Source: an uncultured Muribaculaceae bacterium (GTDB lineage Bacteria; Bacteroidota; Bacteroidia; Bacteroidales; Muribaculaceae). Taken from it: a stretch of DNA of 64,000 bases. The DNA lies in contig CAJGDJ010000002.1 of NCBI GenBank assembly GCA_904502025.1, forward strand, positions 1-64,000. Reading direction: 5' to 3'. The translations under genes and the position numbers were made by a program. This document shows, one piece after another, positions 54,623 to 62,704 of this stretch; the first letter of the stretch is position 1, and the number at the start of each line of letters is the position of its first letter. The notes under the pieces are model-generated. The model saw only the letters and a list, made by a program, of their open reading frames with translations, did no database searches and was not told the DNA's origin.

Positions 54623-55075
54623 ATGCGACTTGTAATACAACGCGTGAGCCAGGCTTCAGTAACTGTTGATGGCGAAGTAAAATCAGCAATAGGAGATGGA
54701 CTTATGGTGCTTGTGGGAGTGGAGCATGGCGACACTCTCGACGATGTAAAATGGTTAGTAGGCAAAACAGTTGCCCTACGCATTTTTGACGATGAAAATG
54801 GAGTAATGAACCGTTCGATCATCGATGCAGGTGGCGAAGTATTGGCAGTGAGCCAATTTACCCTCACCGCATCGACTCGGAAAGGCAATCGCCCTTCATA
54901 TATTCGTGCTGCAGGTCATGATGTGGCTGTGCCACTTTATGAGGCTTATTGCAAGCAAGTGAGTGAAGCCCTCGGCAAAGAAACCGGCAGAGGTGTGTTT
55001 GGTGCCGACATGAAGGTTGAACTTATCAACGACGGTCCCGTTACTATTATTATTGATTCAAAACTCAAAGAATGA
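54623..55075 (+). CDS. dtd: D-aminoacyl-tRNA deacylase
   Basis: Hydrolyses D-amino acids (and glycine mischarged on tRNA-Ala) from tRNA. 150 residues with MRLVIQRVSQASVTVDGE, the SQFTLTA active-site strand and the cross-subunit Gly-Pro motif NDGPVTI. Full length. Its stop overlaps the start of the next gene by 4 bases (ATGA). Confidence 0.96.
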   Translation: MRLVIQRVSQASVTVDGEVKSAIGDGLMVLVGVEHGDTLDDVKWLVGKTVALRIFDDENGVMNRSIIDAGGEVLAVSQFTLTASTRKGNRPSYIRAAGHDVAVPLYEAYCKQVSEALGKETGRGVFGADMKVELINDGPVTIIIDSKLKE

Positions 55076-55416
55076 ACAACAAGGAAGATATATCAATACG
55101 CGAGGCCCAAAAGATGGTTGATAATTGGATAAAGACCATAGGAGTGAGATATTTTTCGCCTCTTACAAATATGGCTATTCTTGCCGAAGAAACGGGTGAG
55201 GTGGCTCGCATTATGGCTCGGTTGCATGGCGACCAATCGTTCAAAGAAGGAGAAAATCCCAATCTCGCCGATGAGCTTGCCGACCTATTATGGGTTACAA
55301 TGGCAATAGCCAATCAGGAGGGCATCGACCTCACTGAGGCTTTGCGACGAAATCTCGAAAAGAAAACCTTGCGTGACAAAAATCGCCACCTCAATAATCC
55401 TAAATTAAAAGAATAA
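55072..55416 (+). CDS. MazG-like nucleotide pyrophosphohydrolase
   Basis: 114 residues. EETGEVARIMARLHGDQSFKE followed by LADELADLLWVTMAIAN gives the ExxE...ExxD metal site of the all-alpha NTP pyrophosphatases; the GDQS insert is typical of the Bacteroidetes subgroup. Removes pyrophosphate from unwanted or damaged NTPs. Coupled to dtd by a 4-base overlap. Confidence 0.9.
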   Translation: MNNKEDISIREAQKMVDNWIKTIGVRYFSPLTNMAILAEETGEVARIMARLHGDQSFKEGENPNLADELADLLWVTMAIANQEGIDLTEALRRNLEKKTLRDKNRHLNNPKLKE

Positions 55417-55421
55417 TTGCG

Positions 55422-55429
55422 TAACTTTG
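55422..55429 (+). promoter_or_regulatory. -7 box for deoC
   Basis: TAACTTTG, 34 bases before the deoC start codon, 5 bases after the preceding stop. Confidence 0.55.
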
Positions 55430-55463
55430 TTACAATATAAAATAATCTCAAAAAATAACTATT

Positions 55464-56348
55464 ATGAGTGATAAATATCGTGATACTATAGCTGCAAGTA
55501 ACGTTGTTACCGATGATGAAAAGGTAAAAAAAACTGTTGCTAAAATACTTGTCGACCATTTGGAAGAAAACAAAAATCAAGATGTATATAAATTCTTGTT
55601 CAATGCAATTGATTTGACAACACTCAACTCAACTGATTCACCTCAATCGGTGGCAAAATTTGTGGAACGCGTCAATGCTTTTGAAGAAGAATATGGCGAA
55701 TTAAAAAATGTGGCAGCGATATGTGTATATCCTTGTTTTGCACAAATCGCTCGTTCGGTGCTTGAGGTGAGCGATGTGGATATTGCATGCGTATCGGGAA
55801 GCTTTCCCTCGTCTCAATCATTTATTGAAGTAAAGGTTGCCGAAACAGCCCTTGCCGTTGAAGCCGGAGCCGATGAAATAGATATTGTGTTTAATCTTGG
55901 CAACTACTATGATGGCGACTATGAAAGTGTGTGCGACGAAATCGCCGAACTTAAAGCTGTGTGCCGTGATGCCCGATTGAAAGTTATCCTTGAAACAGGA
56001 GCATTGCAAACTGCTGCCGACATAAAAGCAGCATCAATACTCTCACTCTATTCGGGTGCTGACTTCCTAAAAACATCAACCGGAAAAGGTTATCCCGGAG
56101 CATCGCATGAAGCTGCCTACGTGATGGCTAAATGTATTAAAGAATATCACGATAAAACCGGTAATATGGTAGGGATAAAAATCTCGGGAGGAGTGGCTAC
56201 AACCGAAGATGCTGTAGCATATTACACTGTGGTCAAAGAGGTGCTTGGTGAAAAATGGCTCACTAATGAATACTTCCGTATCGGTGCAAGTCGCCTTGCA
56301 AACAATCTATTGAGCGACATTGTTGAAAAAGAAGTGAGATTCTTCTAA
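55464..56348 (+). CDS. deoC: Deoxyribose-phosphate aldolase
   Basis: Splits 2-deoxyribose 5-phosphate to glyceraldehyde 3-phosphate and acetaldehyde in nucleoside breakdown. 294 residues; the TIM barrel shows IDLTTLNSTD, the Schiff-base Lys in FLKTSTGKGYPGASH and the second Lys in VGIKISGGV. About 40 N-terminal residues more than the shortest family members, usual for this class. A small gene follows after 10 bases. Confidence 0.95.
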   Translation: MSDKYRDTIAASNVVTDDEKVKKTVAKILVDHLEENKNQDVYKFLFNAIDLTTLNSTDSPQSVAKFVERVNAFEEEYGELKNVAAICVYPCFAQIARSVLEVSDVDIACVSGSFPSSQSFIEVKVAETALAVEAGADEIDIVFNLGNYYDGDYESVCDEIAELKAVCRDARLKVILETGALQTAADIKAASILSLYSGADFLKTSTGKGYPGASHEAAYVMAKCIKEYHDKTGNMVGIKISGGVATTEDAVAYYTVVKEVLGEKWLTNEYFRIGASRLANNLLSDIVEKEVRFF

Positions 56349-56358
56349 CAATAATTGT

Positions 56359-56790
56359 ATGGAATATTGGATTTCGATAGATGGTAATAGAGAAGGACCG
56401 TTTACACGTGAACAACTCCTGCTAAAACGGCTTCCTGCCGACACACTTGTGTGGCATGATGGATTGACACAATGGGAATATGCCGTTAAACTACCTGAAT
56501 TGGTGGGAATGTTTACCCCCTACGAGATTGAAAAATCAGGTATAGTTCCGGTTCCACCACCATTATGTCCTCCCACCTATTTGGTGTGGTCCATACTATC
56601 AACGCTCTGTTGTTGTCAAATATTAGGAATCGTAGCTATTATATATGGCGTGAAAACGAAAACATTATTCGACAGAGGGAAATATGAGGAAGCCGAAAAA
56701 TATTCAGAACGAACCGCCCTTTGGTTGATATTAAGCTTCGTAATAGGATTGATAGCTATGCCTATTCAAGTAATGCTCTCATTGATATGA
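56359..56790 (+). CDS. GYF_2 plus CD225/dispanin-type membrane protein
   Basis: 143 residues. The first ~50 (YWISIDGNREGPFTREQLLLKRLPADTLVWHDGLTQWEYA in outline) are a GYF_2/DUF4339 module, thought to bind proline-rich peptides; a PVPPPLCPP linker follows; two membrane helices with CCCQ and a GKYEEAEKYS loop match the CD225/dispanin family. This fusion is recurrent in Bacteroidetes, function unknown. Its stop overlaps the next start by 4 bases. Confidence 0.85.
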   Translation: MEYWISIDGNREGPFTREQLLLKRLPADTLVWHDGLTQWEYAVKLPELVGMFTPYEIEKSGIVPVPPPLCPPTYLVWSILSTLCCCQILGIVAIIYGVKTKTLFDRGKYEEAEKYSERTALWLILSFVIGLIAMPIQVMLSLI

Positions 56791-57158
56791 TAAAATCAAA
56801 GAAACGAATCATAGTGCCGTCAGTGCTTGCTGTCGGCATTTTTATAGCTATATATTATCTTTTCGACCCCGTAGATTTCTCTTTCCCACAATGTGTATTC
56901 TATAAATTAACCGGTTGGGAGTGTGCAGGCTGTGGCAGTCAACGCATGTTTCACTCTTTGCTACATGGCGATATTGCCATGGCTTGGCATTACAATGCTG
57001 CCATATTAATAGCAACTCCCATTCTTGTAACAATGGCTATTGCCGGAGCATTACGCCACCAAAAACCTCGATTCTATAATGTGATGTATTCACAATGGGT
57101 AATATGGAGCATAGTGGGCGGCTTAATGGCATGGTGGATTTTACGCAATCTGCTTTAA
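56787..57158 (+). CDS. DUF2752 membrane protein
   Basis: 123 residues from the ATG at 56787 (ATGA overlap with the upstream stop); the frame opens earlier at 56721, inside the preceding gene. The signature CVFYKLTGWECAGCGSQRMFHSLLHGD (residues ~32-58) with its CAGCG motif and following helices is DUF2752. The dispanin-DUF2752 pairing is common in Bacteroidetes; function unknown. Confidence 0.88.
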   Translation: MIKSKKRIIVPSVLAVGIFIAIYYLFDPVDFSFPQCVFYKLTGWECAGCGSQRMFHSLLHGDIAMAWHYNAAILIATPILVTMAIAGALRHQKPRFYNVMYSQWVIWSIVGGLMAWWILRNLL

Positions 57159-57172
57159 TAATCCTTCCCCTT

Positions 57173-58015
57173 TTATAAATCACTAAACAGTCGAGGTTTT
57201 ATAACCATACCCACTCGCAACTGAGAGTGAAACTTGTTATAATTGAGCAAACCCTCTCCATATCCGTTATAATATTGCAAAAAGATGTATTGATTATGCT
57301 TTTTATAAATGCGATAACTTGCCTCAAGAGTCACGTTACAGTTAAAGTCCCACCCTCTACGCTTAGTTAGCAATGTGCTGAAACAAAATTTATCTTCAAA
57401 CGCATGTAGCGACATACCCACTTGAAAAATACCATAATAATCAAGAATATCTTTATTATTTTTGTCGTTACCAAAAGGAACCCACCCTTTGGCATGCACA
57501 ATAATTTGAGGGTGAACCAAAAAATTTCCTGCCAATGAAACCTTATTCCACGAGCGTGAATCAACACCGGCTTTGCCGTTACTCTCATGCTCGAGCATGA
57601 GTTTCATTTCGCCAATATAACGACTTTTCGCAAACAATGGTTTCCCAATACCCACCCCGGGATTGAAATTGAGGTCGGTCATCGGTACCGACTCTTCAAG
57701 TACATTCCAAAAGCATTTTTGAGTATAAAACATATATAGATATGTACTCCATGGCAATGTGTTACGAGTGAGGCGTTGTGCTATCGAAATTTGAAATTTA
57801 GCATCGGTGTTTTGAGAGGTAGGCTTTTTATTTATCGGTGGGCCAAATATAAAATAATTATCTTTATATAATCCAAAATAAGGTTTATCATTATAATCAT
57901 TTTTAATGCTATCAACATCAAAAGCACTATTATCCAAAGCCACAATTTGAGCAACCGATGGCACACCTGACAATAAAAGCATAATAATAGCGACTACATC
58001 TCTCACTTTTTCCAT
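57173..58015 (-). CDS. pldA: Outer-membrane phospholipase A (OMPLA)
   Basis: Hydrolyses acyl chains of phospholipids that reach the outer leaflet. 280 residues from the ATG at 58015 (MEKVRDVVAIIMLLLSGVPSVAQ, a signal peptide); an ATG at 58024 is close, and a frame reaching 58174 runs past the promoter. The active-site strand EHESNGKAGVDSRSWNKVS contains the His and Ser of the catalytic set with the downstream Asn/Arg typical of OMPLA; QYYNGYGEGLLNYN is the second family motif. Divergent from the lipoprotein gene at 58144. Confidence 0.9.
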   Translation of the reverse strand: MEKVRDVVAIIMLLLSGVPSVAQIVALDNSAFDVDSIKNDYNDKPYFGLYKDNYFIFGPPINKKPTSQNTDAKFQISIAQRLTRNTLPWSTYLYMFYTQKCFWNVLEESVPMTDLNFNPGVGIGKPLFAKSRYIGEMKLMLEHESNGKAGVDSRSWNKVSLAGNFLVHPQIIVHAKGWVPFGNDKNNKDILDYYGIFQVGMSLHAFEDKFCFSTLLTKRRGWDFNCNVTLEASYRIYKKHNQYIFLQYYNGYGEGLLNYNKFHSQLRVGMVIKPRLFSDL

Positions 58016-58036
58016 CTTAGGCATTTTAATATAATA

Positions 58037-58044
58037 CAAAGTTA
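58037..58044 (-). promoter_or_regulatory. -7 box for pldA
   Basis: On the minus strand TAACTTTG. Transcription would start near 58030, giving a very short leader and favouring the start at 58015 over upstream ATGs. Confidence 0.5.
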
Positions 58045-58088
58045 TAAAGTTCATTTTATTATCAATAAATAAATTGGTTAAATTTTTC

Positions 58089-58119
58089 TTTGCAAGATAG
58101 ATTGATATGCTTAACTTTG
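58089..58119 (+). promoter_or_regulatory. Promoter of the DUF4369-like lipoprotein gene
   Basis: TTTG (58089-58092), a 19-base spacer and TAACTTTG (58112-58119), an exact consensus arrangement. Transcription should start near 58126, after the ATG at 58090. Confidence 0.7.
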
Positions 58120-58143
58120 TGTGATAAAACAAATATAAAAATA

Positions 58144-59178
58144 GTGGAAAAAGCAAATATAATATTAGTTGCAATCATGATGTTGGTGCTGAATTCTTGC
58201 AGCGACCCAACAACATTTACAGTCAAAGGAAATATTGAAGGGGAAGGCACCCAAAATATGCGAGCCGTTTATTATGACGACGGTGGAATTAATTTATTGA
58301 TTGTGCCTGTTGACAATGGAAAATTTGAATTTGAAGCGAATCTTAATGCCCCCACTTTGATTGAATTTTTCTCAGCAAATAAAATTCTCATGGGACGAGC
58401 CTACGTTGAACCGGGCGACGACATTAAGTGTAATTTATATAATAATGCTCCATATAAAGCACAAATAAAAGGAAATGATGTGTCGGAGCGTTGGTCAAAA
58501 TTTCTTAATGATAATATTGAAATCACAGCAAGTGAGAATTCCGACAAAATTAACTCATTGATAGTCGATTATATTAATAAAAATAACGCTGATGTGTTAT
58601 CTACAATACTTCTGATAACCGAATATCATACACCCGAGAATAATGAAGAAGCATCAAAATTGCTGTTGGCTATAGCTCCTGAAGCCCGTCCTCACGACCT
58701 AATTGAAAGCTATGAGGCATTACTTGATCGTAGCTTTAATATAAAAGCGAGCGAAAAGCTAACTATGATTTCGCATTATAGTAGCACCGATTCACTAAAA
58801 ACATTCGTTCCAAATGAAAGCTCATACACAATAATCACGTTCTCAAATAAAGATACTCGCAACGATGGGGAATTAGCCGACAGTTTGCGTATGCTTCGCA
58901 AGTCTTATCATGGCAAAAGACTTCAAGTAATCGATATGTCGCTCGACGAAGATACTACAATATGGAAAAAATCAGTTAAAAACGATAGTGCAACATGGCG
59001 ACAAGGGTGGATAGTTGGCACAGTTTCGTCTCCATCTATCGAACGTCTCGGTGTATCTCGACTACCATTCTATATTGTTGCCGATTCGACCGGCAAACAA
59101 ATCTATCGTGGAGGCTCAATTGAGAATGCTATATCAATGGTTAACGAGCGTCTTAAAACTCATAGAAAACAACTTTAA
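58144..59178 (+). CDS. DUF4369-like, thioredoxin-fold lipoprotein with GTG start
   Basis: 344 residues. The GTG at 58144 begins MEKANIILVAIMMLVLNSC, a lipoprotein signal with lipobox VLNSC; the ATG at 58090 lies upstream of the promoter and cannot be used from it. N-terminal FTVKGNIEGEGTQNMRAVYY resembles DUF4369; the C-terminal ~130 residues (YTIITFSNKDTRNDG..., LGVSRLPFYIVADSTGK) follow a TlpA/thioredoxin fold but lack the CxxC redox pair, so it is probably not an active oxidoreductase. Confidence 0.78.
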   Translation: MEKANIILVAIMMLVLNSCSDPTTFTVKGNIEGEGTQNMRAVYYDDGGINLLIVPVDNGKFEFEANLNAPTLIEFFSANKILMGRAYVEPGDDIKCNLYNNAPYKAQIKGNDVSERWSKFLNDNIEITASENSDKINSLIVDYINKNNADVLSTILLITEYHTPENNEEASKLLLAIAPEARPHDLIESYEALLDRSFNIKASEKLTMISHYSSTDSLKTFVPNESSYTIITFSNKDTRNDGELADSLRMLRKSYHGKRLQVIDMSLDEDTTIWKKSVKNDSATWRQGWIVGTVSSPSIERLGVSRLPFYIVADSTGKQIYRGGSIENAISMVNERLKTHRKQL

Positions 59179-59189
59179 CCTATATTTTC

Positions 59190-60746
59190 ATGCTTGTAAA
59201 AACCTACGGGGCAGCAGTGAATGGCATTGATGCCATATTAATTACAATCGAAGTATCGGTTGAACAGGGTATATTGTATTGCATCGTAGGTCTCCCCGAT
59301 ACAGCTGTCAAAGAAAGCTACCAACGCATACTTTCAGCGGTGAAACATTCAAGCCAAGATTTCCCCCGACGTAAAGTGGTGGTAAATATGTCGCCTGCCG
59401 ATGTGAAAAAAGAAGGAGCGGCCTACGACTTACCTATTGCTATCGGTATTCTTGCTGCCGATGAAAAACTCGACGCTTCACATTTGAGTGAATACTTGAT
59501 AATGGGCGAATTGTCGCTCGATGGCTCGGTATTGCCTATTCGTGGTGTGCTACCAATGGCTATCAAAGCTCGTGAATTGGGATTTAAGGGAATGATTGTG
59601 CCACAAGCCAATGCCACCGAAGCGGCAGTTGTCAATAATCTTGAAGTGTATGGTGTTGATAATTTATCACAAGTCATAGGCTTCCTCAACGGCAATTACA
59701 TAATCAATCCCACAATCGTAAATACTCGCGACGAATTTAGCAAGGCAAGCAACGTGTTTGACTATGACTTTGACGAAGTAAAGGGGCAAGAAAGTGTGAA
59801 ACGTGCATTTGAAGTGGCGTCGGCAGGGGGGCATAACATTCTTCTTGTTGGTCCTCCCGGTTCGGGAAAGTCAATGATGGCAAAACGATTGCCATCGATT
59901 CTACCCCCCTTAACGTTACAAGAAGCTCTTGAAACGACAAAGATTCACTCCGTAGCCGGCAAACTCAAAGGTGGTTCAATGTTGATGACACAACGCCCAT
60001 TCCGCTCGCCTCATCACACCATTTCGCCGGTAGCTCTTGTTGGAGGAGGAGCCAACCCTATGCCCGGAGAAATATCACTCGCCCACAATGGCATTCTATT
60101 CCTTGACGAGTTTCCTGAGTTTAATCGCTCGGTGCTTGAAGTTATGCGTCAACCACTTGAAGATCGACATATTACCGTAGCACGTGCAAAATATACCATC
60201 GATTATCCGGCAGGCTTTATGCTCGTAGCATCAATGAACCCTTGTCCTTGTGGCTATTACAACCACCCAACGAAAGAATGCACATGTATGCCGGGGCAAG
60301 TTACAAAATATCTCGGTCGAATCTCCGGTCCTCTTCTCGATAGGATTGACCTTCAAGTCGAAATTTTGCCCGTTCCTTTTGAAAAATTGTCATCATTACA
60401 AAAAGGGGAAAGCAGTGCCACAATTCGCGAACGTGTGATTGCCGCTCGTGCTATTCAGACACTCCGTTTCAAAGATGAAAAGTCGATTCATTGTAACGCT
60501 CAAATGAACTCTCGATTGCTCGAAAAATGGTGCGTACTCGATGATAATACCAAGAAGATTCTCCACGATGCTATGACACGATTTGACATGTCGGCTCGTG
60601 CCTACGATCGTATCCTCAAAGTAGCTCGCACTATTGCCGACCTCGACGCATCGCCCAACATAACCCCCATTCACATGCGTGAAGCCATCTCTTATCGCAA
60701 CCTCGACCGCTCGTCATGGGGAAATTCTTTTGTGGTAAAAAAGTAG
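59190..60746 (+). CDS. YifB/ComM family Mg-chelatase-like AAA+ ATPase
   Basis: 518 residues: an N-terminal LonC-like domain (YGAAVNGIDAILITIEVSVEQG...VGLPDTAVKE), Walker A GPPGSGKSMMAKRL (about 222-235), Walker B GILFLDEFPEF and the zinc-finger-like CPCGYYNHPTKECTC. ComM relatives act in branch migration during natural transformation; the role here is inferred from the family. It ends VVKK with its stop in a GTAGG motif close to the repeats seen before the Fic gene. Confidence 0.93.
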   Translation: MLVKTYGAAVNGIDAILITIEVSVEQGILYCIVGLPDTAVKESYQRILSAVKHSSQDFPRRKVVVNMSPADVKKEGAAYDLPIAIGILAADEKLDASHLSEYLIMGELSLDGSVLPIRGVLPMAIKARELGFKGMIVPQANATEAAVVNNLEVYGVDNLSQVIGFLNGNYIINPTIVNTRDEFSKASNVFDYDFDEVKGQESVKRAFEVASAGGHNILLVGPPGSGKSMMAKRLPSILPPLTLQEALETTKIHSVAGKLKGGSMLMTQRPFRSPHHTISPVALVGGGANPMPGEISLAHNGILFLDEFPEFNRSVLEVMRQPLEDRHITVARAKYTIDYPAGFMLVASMNPCPCGYYNHPTKECTCMPGQVTKYLGRISGPLLDRIDLQVEILPVPFEKLSSLQKGESSATIRERVIAARAIQTLRFKDEKSIHCNAQMNSRLLEKWCVLDDNTKKILHDAMTRFDMSARAYDRILKVARTIADLDASPNITPIHMREAISYRNLDRSSWGNSFVVKK

Positions 60747-60837
60747 GATAAAAATATCTTGCGTGTGCCTATTATATTTTTGCGTGTTTGTCGTAGGTTG
60801 AAGTTTACGCTAATTTCGGTTGTGAAAAATTGTTGCA

Positions 60838-60885
60838 TTTGGTGGTCAAATTTGGTGGTCAAAAACGGTTATCACAACCACCAAA
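60838..60885. repeat. Direct and inverted repeats TTTGGTGGTCAAA
   Basis: TTTGGTGGTCAAA occurs at 60838-60850 and again at 60851-60863; TTTGGTGGT (60851-60859) also pairs perfectly with ACCACCAAA (60877-60885). Such a pattern fits a protein-binding site or recombination site; none is established. Confidence 0.75.
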
Positions 60886-60954
60886 ATAAATAACCTTTTT
60901 AGATTTGAAATAAGCAGAAAATCAAACAATTAACATCAACAATCAAGTAGGGCG

Positions 60955-61020
60955 AAAAAAAAATTGATTGTCATCTCGACAACCAATCTTCTTAACCTTA
61001 AATCTAATACCATGAAAAAC
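60955..61020 (-). ncRNA. Candidate short RNA with own promoter and terminator
   Basis: On the minus strand a TACCTTTG box (61034-61027) is followed by about 30 bases including GTGTTTTTCATGGTATTAG, then the hairpin ATTGGTTGTC-GAGAT-GACAATCAAT (60987-60963) and nine T (60963-60955). The stem has one G-U pair only when read as minus-strand RNA; on the plus strand it is an A-C mismatch, so direction is supported. Length about 65 nt. It may be a small RNA or an attenuator whose downstream gene is missing: no minus-strand gene follows before comM ends. I recall similar leaders in Bacteroidales intergenic regions but cannot name the family. Confidence 0.55.
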
Positions 61021-61026
61021 ACGATG

Positions 61027-61034
61027 CAAAGGTA
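61027..61034 (-). promoter_or_regulatory. -7 box for the short minus-strand RNA
   Basis: TACCTTTG followed by GCATCG on the minus strand; the -33 region is T-rich without a clean TTTG. Confidence 0.55.
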
Positions 61035-61163
61035 TAACTTTTTATGTTATAAAACATGCTTTTCCATCATAAAATGCATTTTATTAAAGATTTTTATCAA
61101 TTAAACAGGTTTTTGTTAATAATTTTAACCAAACATCCTATTCTTTTCTATTCTTACTCTCTT

Positions 61164-61445
61164 TTATATTGCTCCGGGCAACATCCACATTGCTATATGC
61201 GTGAGCCATAAGAGTAAAATTAAAATAATTGTCATTTCGGGACGTTGACGATAACTAATCCACGCTAAAATTGTTGATGCTACCACATAAAGAGGATAAA
61301 ACATAAAAAACATTTTAGCACCGTCATATTGTATTGCACTACATTTGCCAATAATCATAGGCAACGTCAATACAGGCAATGCTGAAACAATTATCAATAA
61401 TTTAATCCACCAAGGGAATTTCTTTTTCTCAATATTATTACTCAT
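61164..61445 (-). CDS. Small hypothetical membrane protein
   Basis: 93 residues, three membrane helices (WIKLLIIVSALPVLTLPMIIG; MFFMFYPLYVVASTILAWISY; ILILLLWLTHIAMWML), with a polar KKKFPWW start. No family recognised. It overlaps the epimerase gene by 4 bases, so it is translated with it. Confidence 0.7.
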   Translation of the reverse strand: MSNNIEKKKFPWWIKLLIIVSALPVLTLPMIIGKCSAIQYDGAKMFFMFYPLYVVASTILAWISYRQRPEMTIILILLLWLTHIAMWMLPGAI

Positions 61446-62470
61446 TTCTTTTCTTCTTTAGCTTGTAGTTTTTCAGCAAGGTAAGCCGCCACAGTAGCTT
61501 TTATGCCGTCCTCGAGCGAAAATTTTGGATTAAAATTAAAATCGCGTTTTGCGTCACTCACGTCACACGACCAGTTGCGTTGCTTCATTATCTTGAATTT
61601 ATCGCGATTAAGTGTGCTTGCTTTCAACTGTGCCACAGCCCATTTTTCGGCAAAAAATGAAGCTATATAGACAATCCATAATGGTAATTTCATTGGGATA
61701 ACCCATTTCACTCCTAATTCGCGTGCCACAATTTCACGAAATTGCTTTTGTGTGTAACAAGCATCTTCCGAAATGATATATTTTTTACGCACTACACCGG
61801 CTTCGTAGGCGTCAAACATGGCATTTACTAAATCCTCAACATAAATAAATGTTAGTAACTGCTTGCGATACCCCACACCGAAGTCCCAATGTGAATCGAT
61901 ACTCTTAATCATCATGAGGTAATCTTGTTCGTGGGGGCCATATACACCTGTAGGACGGAAAATGATATATGGGAAATTTTCTACAGTCTCAAGATATGTT
62001 TCGGCTTTTATTTTTGATAAGCCATAACGGGTGTTAGGATTAGGTATTGTTGACGACGAAATAGGCGTGTAACTTTTTTCATCGCCCATGCCCAACGCAC
62101 TTAAACTACTCATAAACAAAAATCGGTTAGGCACTTTGTCTATATCATGCAACACCTCAACAAATGAGCGTAGATAAAGGAAATTAATGCGATTGAAATC
62201 AAAAAAGTTTGCACATTTCGTCGCACCGAGATTGTAAATAATAAAATCCCACTTTTCACCTTCGGACAAAGCCTCGTTGAGAGTTTTTGCCATCAACTCC
62301 TCATCGCCATAGTCAAGTACCACAAAATGCAATCGTTCATCAGTGAGATAACGACGTGAAGTCGTTTCACGTATAGCAACGTATGTTTCAAAGCCACGAC
62401 GTAAACCCTCTTCTGCGATAAAGCCACCGATAAAACCACCGGCTCCTACTACTAAAAGTTTTTTGCTCAT
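61442..62470 (-). CDS. NAD(P)-dependent sugar epimerase/dehydratase (extended SDR)
   Basis: 342 residues. Rossmann motif GAGGFIGGFIAEEG at the N-terminus, the Ser of SSLSALG and the YGLSKIKAE catalytic Tyr-Lys pair give the extended SDR fold; RPTGVYGPHEQD is also typical. Acts on a nucleotide sugar or isoprenoid-like substrate; which one is not visible. First gene of a two-gene minus unit. Confidence 0.88.
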   Translation of the reverse strand: MSKKLLVVGAGGFIGGFIAEEGLRRGFETYVAIRETTSRRYLTDERLHFVVLDYGDEELMAKTLNEALSEGEKWDFIIYNLGATKCANFFDFNRINFLYLRSFVEVLHDIDKVPNRFLFMSSLSALGMGDEKSYTPISSSTIPNPNTRYGLSKIKAETYLETVENFPYIIFRPTGVYGPHEQDYLMMIKSIDSHWDFGVGYRKQLLTFIYVEDLVNAMFDAYEAGVVRKKYIISEDACYTQKQFREIVARELGVKWVIPMKLPLWIVYIASFFAEKWAVAQLKASTLNRDKFKIMKQRNWSCDVSDAKRDFNFNPKFSLEDGIKATVAAYLAEKLQAKEEKK

Positions 62471-62506
62471 AAGCGTGTAATTATGATTTTGCTCAAGTCT
62501 TTATCT

Positions 62507-62514
62507 CAAACATA
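62507..62514 (-). promoter_or_regulatory. -7 box for the epimerase operon
   Basis: On the minus strand TATGTTTG fits TAnnTTTG, 37 bases before the start codon. Confidence 0.5.
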
Positions 62515-62671
62515 TTTTCTACAAAAATACTCATTTATCTCAATTTTTACAACCATTCTGCCGAACCCAATGAATATATGAGAAATATATATCACTAATA
62601 AACTCTATACGTAGGATTTCATTCTCATAATCTTTTTTATATACAGCAATAACTATTAAGTTTTTATGTTG

Positions 62672-62679
62672 TATCTTTG
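62672..62679 (+). promoter_or_regulatory. -7 box for the acyltransferase gene
   Basis: TATCTTTG followed by TGGGG. It lies within the frame that opens at 62666, so the real start is the ATG at 62705. Confidence 0.6.
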
Positions 62680-62704
62680 TGGGGTGAATCGTAACACTAT
62701 TTCA

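Noticed and set aside
58144..59178. Active TlpA-type thioredoxin
   Set aside because: No CxxC pair is present in the thioredoxin-like C-terminal part.
61012..61104. A 30-codon plus-strand frame (MKNTMQRYNF...) in the gap after comM
   Set aside because: It coincides with the complement of the minus-strand promoter and leader; no plus-strand gene signal or conserved protein is evident.
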